The position numbers and the translations under genes are program-made. A stretch of DNA of 9,261 nucleotides from an uncultured Lachnospiraceae bacterium (GTDB lineage: Bacteria > Bacillota > Clostridia > Lachnospirales > Lachnospiraceae): positions 1 to 9,261 of the forward strand of contig CAJTMZ010000118.1 of assembly GCA_910577445.1 (NCBI GenBank), given 5' to 3'. The number at the start of each line of letters is the position of its first letter. Within the stretch, counting starts at the first letter, position 1. Below, in pieces: positions 1-5,102 of this stretch. Below the pieces are notes generated by a model. The model made no database searches, was not told the origin of the DNA, and saw only the letters and a list, made by a program, of their open reading frames with translations.

Positions 1-254
1 TCTTACCAAAAAAGAGGTGTTTTTTTCCAAAGACACAAACTATTTTACACTACCTTTATCTTAACAGAACGAATCGCTCTGGAATTTTAACTGCCGGTCC
101 TATAGGTGGCTATGAGCAAACGGGTAACTACTTAATGGATGCTCGCTATAACCGTGCAATATTAATACGACGTATTGAAGAAATTGCAAAATATACGAAG
201 CAAATAGCTATTTACAATAAAGATATTCGGAGTTTCTTTCAAAACCGAATTTAA
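1..254 (+). pseudogene. 3' part of a D12-class DNA adenine methylase, apparently truncated before the DPPY motif
   Basis: The reading frame is open from the left edge (first full codon at 3) to TAA at 252-254, giving 83 residues. It contains NRTNRSGIL, then GPIGGYEQTGNYLMDARYN, then RRIEEIAKYTKQI and YNKD, which I recognise as the central/target-recognition part of the MethyltransfD12 family (N6-adenine methylases, often orphan or restriction-associated). In this family motif I lies N-terminal, this block is central, and the catalytic DPPY motif IV comes after it. Here the protein ends about ten residues after YNKD, and no DPPY is encoded in any frame between the stop and the hairpin at 308. 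I therefore infer a C-terminally truncated, probably inactive gene. The N-terminal part lies outside the window. The local AT-richness fits acquired DNA. The family call is fairly sure; the broken status is inferred from family architecture. Confidence 0.7.
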
Positions 255-307
255 AACTGCACACAACCACATTGCCAAAAGAATGATGACATTCACGATT
301 GAAGAAT

Positions 308-360
308 AATGCAAAAGCAAGCATTATCCTATACACTGGATAGACGCTTGCTTTTGCATT
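308..360. terminator. Long hairpin, likely bidirectional rho-independent terminator
   Basis: A perfect 15-base inverted repeat (308-322 with 346-360) encloses a second 5-base stem (TATCC 325-329 with GGATA 338-342) and an 8-base loop. The arms carry AAAA on one side of the GC-containing stem and TTTT on the other, so either strand reads as A-tract, stem, U-tract. It lies between a plus-strand gene end (254) and a minus-strand gene end (406), the expected place for a shared terminator of convergent genes. Termination is inferred from structure. A small mobile-element end is a less likely reading, because no flanking duplication was seen. Confidence 0.65.
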
Positions 361-405
361 TGAAGTTTATATAAGCGTGGGTTCATCATGTTTGGTGTAG
401 TATCT

Positions 406-534
406 TTAACTATGGAAAACTCCGTTTTCCCATTTGCTTACAGTCTGCCTTGCTATCCCAATCTTATCTGCCAGTTGCTCTTGGGAATAACCATTCTTCT
501 TCCTCAACATTTGCAATTTTTCTTCTAAATTCAT
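406..534 (-). pseudogene. XRE/Cro-type HTH regulator, cut short after the helix-turn-helix (42 aa)
   Basis: On the minus strand an ATG at 534-532 opens a 42-residue protein beginning MNLEEKLQMLRKKNGYSQEQ. It continues through ARQTVSKWENG, the recognition helix signature of HTH_3/XRE repressors, and then ends VFHS-stop at 406-408. It is preceded by a strong ribosome binding site (AGAGGTG, about 5 bases upstream of the ATG). Complete members normally continue past the SKWENG turn with a PDL/PEL-type segment that completes the five-helix domain, and usually a C-terminal region. Here helices 4 and 5 are missing. A 7-base inverted repeat, GGAAAAC/GTTTTCC (414-430), sits exactly at the break. I see no continuation in other frames that resembles the family. 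Probably a decayed regulator; a functional mini-protein is possible because start and ribosome binding site are intact. Confidence 0.75.
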
Positions 535-555
535 ATATATCACCTCTAAAATAAC

Positions 556-561
556 ATTATA
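556..561 (-). promoter_or_regulatory. Possible -10 element of the truncated HTH gene
   Basis: Read on the minus strand this is TATAAT, 21 bases ahead of the start codon and upstream of the AGAGGTG ribosome binding site. At 16 to 18 bases further upstream there is only a poor -35 match, so this is a tentative call. Confidence 0.35.
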
Positions 562-595
562 TATGTTTTTTTATGGAAAGCCACCACGGAAAGTA

Positions 596-730
596 GGCAA
601 TTATGCCACTCTTAATATGCAATTCTGCAGCCTTTTGTGGAAAATGCGATTATACACGCGTTCAAGGATTATTAGGAGGACGGCGAGATACGGACTTTTG
701 CCGAGGAGGAAAAAGAGGACATTTTATACC
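596..730 (+). pseudogene. Remnant of a sensor histidine kinase ATPase domain (N-box region)
   Basis: In the frame beginning at 619 the codons read ILQPFVENAIIHAFKDY (622-672), then TAG at 673-675, then EDGEIRTFAEEEKEDILY (676-729). LQPFVENAIIH is the N-box of the HATPase_c domain in LytS/YesM-type histidine kinases, and a GEIR-like strand normally follows it. Just upstream (about 604-618) a shifted frame reads MPLLI, like the M/PPLIL run that precedes the N-box, so a frameshift lies near 618. There is no phospho-acceptor His box upstream and no D-box (DxGxG) downstream. The similarity stops where palindrome 1 (721-768) begins. I infer a dead kinase fragment with at least one frameshift and one in-frame stop, cut off by the sequence carrying the ATPase. 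The fragment is short, so the call rests mainly on the N-box. Confidence 0.6.
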
Positions 731-768
731 GAAATCAGGTGCATTTGCATCAGATTTCGTAATAAAAT
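721..768. repeat. Palindrome 1 upstream of the ATPase promoter
   Basis: An imperfect palindrome with 24-base arms and no spacer (721-744 against 745-768), 19 of 24 positions complementary, with GAAATC/GATTTC outside and a TGCA-based core. Its central 34 bases (730-763) align without gaps with 814-847 at 25 of 34 positions, so it is one of two related copies. It ends 10 bases before the -35 element. Probable protein-binding site or hairpin-forming element; function inferred. Confidence 0.75.
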
Positions 769-778
769 ATGCTGCCGC

Positions 779-808
779 TTGACGTTATGTCTATAAGCAT
801 GATACTAT
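779..808 (+). promoter_or_regulatory. Sigma-A-type promoter of the ATPase gene
   Basis: TTGACG at 779-784 (-35) and TACTAT at 803-808 (-10) are separated by 18 bases. The predicted start of transcription, about 814-816, falls at the left end of palindrome 2, so the whole mRNA leader would be that hairpin plus the ribosome binding site. Confidence 0.6.
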
Positions 809-809
809 T

Positions 810-847
810 ATTACGAAATAAGGTGCGGTTGCACTGCTATTCGTAAT
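810..847. repeat. Palindrome 2 at the ATPase transcription start
   Basis: An imperfect palindrome whose outer 8 bases are perfect (ATTACGAA/TTCGTAAT) and whose core is GGTGC/GCACT. It resembles palindrome 1 and its centre lies 84 bases from that of palindrome 1. It starts 2 bases after the -10 and ends directly before the ribosome binding site (849-855). An operator here would block polymerase, and as RNA it would fold immediately ahead of the ribosome binding site. Which of the two it does cannot be told from sequence. Confidence 0.75.
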
Positions 848-848
848 T

Positions 849-855
849 GAGGTGG
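849..855 (+). promoter_or_regulatory. Ribosome binding site deciding the ATPase start
   Basis: GAGGTGG abuts palindrome 2. GAGG at 849-852 leaves 5 bases to ATG 858, while the in-frame GTG at 852 is part of the site itself and so is not a likely start. Confidence 0.7.
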
Positions 856-857
856 CT

Positions 858-2111
858 ATGGAAATTAAACGGGATATTTATTTGAATAAGTTGATTCGCA
901 AAAAGAAAAATGGTCTGATTAAAGTAGTGACCGGTGTGAGACGGTGCGGGAAATCCTATCTTCTCTTTCACCTGTTCCATGACTATCTGTTGGAAAATGG
1001 CGTTCTGGACGACCATATTATTGAGGTGGCGCTGGATGACCGCAGTAACAAAGCTTTACGTGACCCGGATGCCATGCTCCGGTTTGTGAAAGAAAATATC
1101 CGGGATACGGAAGACTATTATATTATCCTGGATGAAGTACAGTATATGAATGAATTTGAAGATGTCCTAAACAGCCTGCTCCATATCCGCAATGCGGACA
1201 TTTATGTGACCGGCAATAATTCCAGGTTTCTTTCATCTGATGTAATTACCCAGTTCCGGGGACGCGGTGATGAAATCCATGTTTACCCGCTCAACTTTCG
1301 GGAGTACACCTCTGCCTTTTCGGGGACACTGGATGCGGCGTGGGATGATTATGTTGTCTATGGCGGACTGCCGCTGATTTTGTCTATGGAAACGGAGGAG
1401 GATAAGGCGGAATATCTGACTTCATTGTTTCGGATGGTTTACATTTCGGATATTGTAGAGCGGCACGGCGTGCGGAACAAGGCGGAATTAGACGAGCTGG
1501 TGAATATTCTCGCATCCGTTGTCGGCAGCTATACCAGTCAAAACAAACTGGCAAAGACATTCAAAAGTATAAAAAATAAAACCGTCAGCGATAAGACAAT
1601 CAAAAACTATATTGATTACCTGATTGACTCTTTCCTCATCAGCAAAGCGGTTAGATATGACATCAGGGGTAAAAAATATATCGGGTCTCCGGCTAAGTAT
1701 TATTTTGAAGATGTGGGTCTGCGGAACGGCCGTCTGGGATTTAGGCAGGTGGAGGAAAACCATCTCATGGAGAATATTATTTACAATGAACTTCGGGTTC
1801 GAGGCTATCATGTGGACGTGGGTGTGGTGGAACATTATGAAACCGATAAGGAAGGAAAACGCAGGAAAAAGCAGCTTGAGGTGGATTTTATTGCCACTAA
1901 GGGCAGTGAAAAATATTACCTCCAGTCTGCATTTGCGATGCCGACGGCTGATAAAGTCAGGCAGGAGCAGCGCAGTCTGCTCAGTATTCCCGATTCTTTT
2001 CGGAAAATAATTGTTGTTGGTGACAACATCAAAGTCAGACGGGATGAAAAAGGCGTTATTACAGTCGGTCTGCGGAATTTCCTGCTAGACGAAAACAGCC
2101 TGAAGCTGTGA
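858..2111 (+). CDS. AAA family ATPase with C-terminal DUF4143 domain
   Basis: 417 residues, matching the usual 380-450 of the AAA_14 plus DUF4143 family of bacterial and archaeal ATPases. These are abundant in anaerobes, often in many divergent copies, and their cellular role is unsettled. Walker A is GVRRCGKS (26-33), with Cys where Ala/Ser is usual. Walker B is YYIILDEVQ (87-95, D92/E93), and a sensor-like TGNNSRFLSSD follows (118-128). A winged-helix-like segment lies at about 225-285. The DUF4143 part follows with LMENIIYNEL (303-312), LEVDFIA (340-346) and YYLQSAF (353-359), a layout resembling PD-(D/E)xK nucleases with Gln in the E-x-K position. I chose ATG 858 over GTG 852 because GAGG (849-852) is well spaced for 858 and overlaps the GTG. 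The gene has its own promoter and two palindromes and is intact, unlike everything to its left. Family sure; activity and partners unknown. Confidence 0.9.
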   Translation: MEIKRDIYLNKLIRKKKNGLIKVVTGVRRCGKSYLLFHLFHDYLLENGVLDDHIIEVALDDRSNKALRDPDAMLRFVKENIRDTEDYYIILDEVQYMNEFEDVLNSLLHIRNADIYVTGNNSRFLSSDVITQFRGRGDEIHVYPLNFREYTSAFSGTLDAAWDDYVVYGGLPLILSMETEEDKAEYLTSLFRMVYISDIVERHGVRNKAELDELVNILASVVGSYTSQNKLAKTFKSIKNKTVSDKTIKNYIDYLIDSFLISKAVRYDIRGKKYIGSPAKYYFEDVGLRNGRLGFRQVEENHLMENIIYNELRVRGYHVDVGVVEHYETDKEGKRRKKQLEVDFIATKGSEKYYLQSAFAMPTADKVRQEQRSLLSIPDSFRKIIVVGDNIKVRRDEKGVITVGLRNFLLDENSLKL

Positions 2112-2153
2112 ATGGGCGATTTAAAAAATTATGTCTTAAAATTAAAATCCCAT
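2112..2153. other. Weak inverted repeat after the ATPase gene
   Basis: ATGGG-CG-ATTT (2112-2122) pairs with AAATCCCAT (2145-2153), giving 9 pairs with a 2-base bulge and an AT-rich interior. No T-run follows on the plus strand, so this is a poor terminator. I see no better one between the ATPase gene and the next promoter. Confidence 0.3.
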
Positions 2154-2165
2154 ACAGGAACCACC

Positions 2166-2194
2166 TTGTCATTTTCCAAAGAAATCATTATAAT
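2166..2194 (+). promoter_or_regulatory. Near-consensus sigma-A promoter ahead of signal peptidase
   Basis: TTGTCA at 2166-2171 and a perfect TATAAT at 2189-2194, 17 bases apart. Predicted transcription start is near 2201. This is the strongest plus-strand promoter in the window and probably serves the signal peptidase, the small membrane protein and perhaps thrS and the glycosyltransferase. Confidence 0.8.
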
Positions 2195-2233
2195 AATACC
2201 TGTTGGAAATAATATCAGAAGACAGGAGCCCGT

Positions 2234-2764
2234 ATGAAAAGAAAAAGAGTTATGAAAAAAATCCTATACGAAATCCTTGACTGGTCCAAAGTGCTCCTGA
2301 CGGCGCTTGTTATTACCTTTGTCGTGAGCCGGACGCTGGTTGCAAACGCGCAGGTGCCCACAGGCTCCATGGAGACCACAATCATGTCGGGAAGCCGGGT
2401 TTTGATTAACCGGCTGTCATATGTTGTGGGAGAGCCAAAGAGAGGCGATATCATAGCCTTTTATTTCCCGGATAACAAGTCGGAAAAATATTTAAAGAGA
2501 ATTATCGGGCTTCCGGGAGATAAGGTGGAAGGGATTGACGGCGGAATTTATGTCAATGGCGTACTTTTGGAGGAAAGTTATATCACGGAAGAAATCAATG
2601 CGGACTTTGGCCCCTACCATGTACCGGAATCATCGTATTTTGTTATGGGCGACAACAGAAACAACTCGGATGACTCCAGATTTTGGAAAGACAAATTTGT
2701 GGAGAAGGACGAGATTATAGGGAAAGCTGAAATTGAATACTTTCCCGAATTAAAGAGGTTTTAG
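2234..2764 (+). CDS. lepB: Signal peptidase I
   Basis: 176 residues, the compact Gram-positive form. It cleaves signal peptides from exported proteins at the outer face of the membrane using a Ser/Lys dyad. One N-terminal membrane segment lies at about 18-37 after a basic start. The catalytic Ser45 sits in VPTGSMETT (box B), the general base Lys88 in KYLKRIIGLPGD (box D), and box E is GDNRNNSDDSR (139-149). Box C is reduced to RGDIIAF. The start ATG 2234 has CAGGAG 5 bases upstream. An internal Met at residue 7 is possible but lacks such a site. It lies 40 bases behind a near-consensus promoter and heads a plus-strand run with a small membrane protein and thrS. Several paralogues are common in Clostridia, so the symbol names the family and does not single out a paralogue. 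Confidence 0.95.
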   Translation: MKRKRVMKKILYEILDWSKVLLTALVITFVVSRTLVANAQVPTGSMETTIMSGSRVLINRLSYVVGEPKRGDIIAFYFPDNKSEKYLKRIIGLPGDKVEGIDGGIYVNGVLLEESYITEEINADFGPYHVPESSYFVMGDNRNNSDDSRFWKDKFVEKDEIIGKAEIEYFPELKRF

Positions 2765-2784
2765 AAACTGGAAACTGCAGGCGT

Positions 2785-2803
2785 CTGCGGACAAAGTCCG
2801 CGG
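2785..2803 (+). other. GC-rich hairpin between lepB and the small protein gene
   Basis: GCGGAC (2787-2792) and GTCCGC (2796-2801) form a perfect 6-base stem with an AAA loop, extended by further G-U/C-G pairs. There is no T-run after it, so it is not a classical terminator. An mRNA stability or processing hairpin is the simpler reading. Confidence 0.5.
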
Positions 2804-2835
2804 GGAATGTGTCAAAAGAACAGGAGAATTGAAAA

Positions 2836-3096
2836 ATGGAAAAAAGATGGGAAGAATTTAAAGCGACTTTAAGCGATGAAAGGTCAATGAGCAAAAAGGA
2901 ATTTTTGCTGATGATGGCTGTATGCGTACTGGGAGGAATTGTGTTTGGCATGTTATTCTCCCCAAGAAAATCTACGGTGATAGGCAGCCATAACGGAAAC
3001 GGCTATGACGAGGACGACAAAAAGGCAAAGGACAAAAAGTCTAAAAAGAAAAGCGGCGTTGTGGACTGGGAAGAAGTGGAGCAGAAGGAGTTATAA
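2836..3096 (+). CDS. Small single-span membrane protein with Lys-rich tail, unknown function
   Basis: 86 residues. I do not recognise a named family. The layout is a charged cytoplasm-type N-terminus (1-22, MEKRWEEFKATL...), one hydrophobic segment at about 23-42 (FLLMMAVCVLGGIVFGMLF), a short polar linker, a highly charged DEDDKKAKDKKSKKKSG stretch (58-74) and an acidic end. The ribosome binding site AGGAG (2822-2826) is 9 bases ahead of the ATG. The Lys/Asp-rich tail is low-complexity and likely disordered; topology is uncertain because charges are high on both sides. It lies between signal peptidase and thrS on the same strand with short gaps (71 and 47 bases), consistent with co-transcription. 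A link to protein export cannot be claimed from position alone. Confidence 0.75.
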   Translation: MEKRWEEFKATLSDERSMSKKEFLLMMAVCVLGGIVFGMLFSPRKSTVIGSHNGNGYDEDDKKAKDKKSKKKSGVVDWEEVEQKEL

Positions 3097-3143
3097 TCTG
3101 GCTTGCTTTTGAGTCAGTATACGGCATGGAGGATTAGTTTAAA

Positions 3144-5102
3144 ATGAAAATTACATTAAAAGACGGCTCTGTCAAAGAATACGACAGTGCAAAAAGCGTT
3201 TATGAAATTGCGGCGGATATAAGCGAAGGCCTTGCCAGAGCGGCGTGTGCCGGAGAAGTTGACGGAAAGACGGTGGATTTGCGGACGGTTCTTTCAGAGG
3301 ACTGTTCCTTAAATATCCTTACGGCCAACGACCCCGAAGGGCTTCGTGTGGTAAGGCATACCTGCTCCCATGTTCTGGCGGAAGCGGTCAAGAGGGTTTT
3401 CCCGCAGGCAAAACTGGCAATCGGGCCCGCCATTGATAACGGCTATTATTACGATTTTGAGCACGAGCCTTTTTCCAGAGAGGACCTGGATAAGATTGAA
3501 GCCGAGATGAAAAAGATAATCAAGGAAGGGCACAAGCTGGAAAGGTACACACTGTCCCGCCCGGAGGCAATCAAATTCATGGAGGAGGCGGGGGAGCCTT
3601 ACAAAGTGGAGCTTATCAGGGATTTGCCTGAGGATGCGGAAATTTCTTTCTATAATCAGGGCGGCTTTACCGATTTGTGCGCCGGCCCTCATCTTATGAG
3701 CACAAAGGGAATCAAGGCGTTTAAGCTGACTTCTTCCTCTGGCGCTTACTGGAGAGGCAAATCCGAAAACGCAATGCTGCAGAGAATTTACGGAACCGCT
3801 TTTAATAAAAAGGACGAACTGGCGGAATATCTGACTTATCTGGAAAATATCAGGCTCCGCGACCACAACAGGCTTGGCCGGGAGATGGAGCTTTTTACCA
3901 CGGTGGACGTTATCGGACAGGGCTTGCCGCTTCTTATGCCTCGGGGAACGAAAATGATTCAGACCCTGCAGCGTTGGATTGAGGATTTGGAAGACAACGA
4001 GTGGGGCTATGTGAGAACCAAAACGCCTCTTATGGCCAAGAGCGATTTGTATAAGATTTCCGGCCACTGGGACCACTATAAGGACGGTATGTTTGTTTTA
4101 GGAGACGAGGAGACGGACAAAGAAGTATTTGCCCTCCGTCCAATGACCTGTCCTTTCCAGTATTATGTATATAAAGCAACCCAGCATTCGTACAGGGATT
4201 TGCCCATCCGTTACGGAGAGACCTCCACGCTTTTCAGGAACGAGGATTCCGGCGAGATGCACGGCCTGACAAGGGTGCGCCAGTTTACCATCTCCGAGGG
4301 GCATCTGATTATCCGCCCCGACCAGGCACAGGAGGAACTCAAGCGCTGTCTGGATTTGGCGGTGTACTGCCTGACCACCTTAGGGCTTCAGGATGATGTG
4401 ACTTACCGCCTGTCCAAATGGGACCCCAACAACCGGGAAAAATACCTGGGAGATGAAAATTACTGGGAATCCACCCAGAGCAAAATCAGGGAAATCCTTT
4501 CAGAGTATGGCGTTCCTTTTACGGAGGCCGACGGCGAGGCTGCTTTTTACGGGCCGAAGATTGACATTCAGGCAAAGAATGTATATGGCAAGGAAGACAC
4601 CATGATTACCATTCAGCTTGACTGCGCCATTGCGGAAAACTTTGACATGTATTACATTGACGCAAACGGCGACAAGGTGCGTCCTTATATCATTCACAGA
4701 ACCTCCATGGGCTGCTATGAGAGGACGCTGGCATGGCTGATAGAAAAATACGAGGGCAAGTTCCCCACCTGGCTGTGTCCGGAACAGGTAAGGGTACTGC
4801 CGATTTCCGAAAAGTATGAGGAATACGCGGATAAGGTGGTAAAGGAGCTTCGCAGAAACGGCGTGCTTGCGGAAGCGGACAACCGCTCCGAGAAGATAGG
4901 CTTTAAGATTCGCGAGGCAAGGCTTGCAAGGCTTCCCTATATGCTTGTGGTGGGCCAGCAGGAGGAGGCAGACGGCACGGTGTCCGTGAGAAGCCGTTTT
5001 GCCGGCGACGAGGGCGTTATGCCTTTAAGTGAATTTACAGAGCAGATTTGTAAGGAAATCAGAACAAAAGAAATCCGCAAAGAAAGCGAAACGGAAAAAT
5101 GA
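3144..5102 (+). CDS. thrS: Threonyl-tRNA synthetase
   Basis: 652 residues, full length for bacterial ThrRS, which charges tRNA-Thr with threonine and edits Ser-tRNA-Thr. The TGS domain is at 1-60. The editing SAD domain has H72 and H76 (HTCSH) and C179/H183 (LCAGPH). The class II core has motif 2 near 363-380 (LFRNEDSGEMHGLTRVRQF) and motif 3 near 520-534 (SMGCYERTLAWLIE). The catalytic zinc ligands appear as C336 (MTCPF), H387 (SEGH) and H518 (IIHRT). The anticodon-binding domain is at about 545-640. Motif 2 ends FTISEGHL instead of the FTQDDAH of the E. coli type, a variant I associate with Clostridia. GGAGGA (3128-3133) lies 10 bases before the ATG, slightly far. The 47-base gap upstream leaves no room for a T-box leader. 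Confidence 0.97.
   Translation: MKITLKDGSVKEYDSAKSVYEIAADISEGLARAACAGEVDGKTVDLRTVLSEDCSLNILTANDPEGLRVVRHTCSHVLAEAVKRVFPQAKLAIGPAIDNGYYYDFEHEPFSREDLDKIEAEMKKIIKEGHKLERYTLSRPEAIKFMEEAGEPYKVELIRDLPEDAEISFYNQGGFTDLCAGPHLMSTKGIKAFKLTSSSGAYWRGKSENAMLQRIYGTAFNKKDELAEYLTYLENIRLRDHNRLGREMELFTTVDVIGQGLPLLMPRGTKMIQTLQRWIEDLEDNEWGYVRTKTPLMAKSDLYKISGHWDHYKDGMFVLGDEETDKEVFALRPMTCPFQYYVYKATQHSYRDLPIRYGETSTLFRNEDSGEMHGLTRVRQFTISEGHLIIRPDQAQEELKRCLDLAVYCLTTLGLQDDVTYRLSKWDPNNREKYLGDENYWESTQSKIREILSEYGVPFTEADGEAAFYGPKIDIQAKNVYGKEDTMITIQLDCAIAENFDMYYIDANGDKVRPYIIHRTSMGCYERTLAWLIEKYEGKFPTWLCPEQVRVLPISEKYEEYADKVVKELRRNGVLAEADNRSEKIGFKIREARLARLPYMLVVGQQEEADGTVSVRSRFAGDEGVMPLSEFTEQICKEIRTKEIRKESETEK

Noticed and set aside
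308..360. Perfect inverted repeat as a miniature transposon
   Set aside because: Too short at 53 bases and no flanking target duplication seen; its place between convergent gene ends fits a terminator better.
563..796. 77-residue Arg-rich open frame on the plus strand
   Set aside because: No ribosome binding site ahead of the ATG. Its frame differs from the one showing kinase similarity, it runs through palindrome 1, and its composition looks like non-coding translation.
852..857. GTG start two codons upstream for the ATPase
   Set aside because: The GTG is part of the ribosome binding site itself; ATG 858 has proper spacing.
2785..2803. GC hairpin as a terminator splitting lepB from downstream genes
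   Set aside because: No T-run follows the stem on the plus strand.
3309..4076. 255-residue minus-strand open frame opposite thrS
   Set aside because: Lies wholly inside the well-conserved thrS coding sequence on the other strand; no ribosome binding site or recognisable domain.
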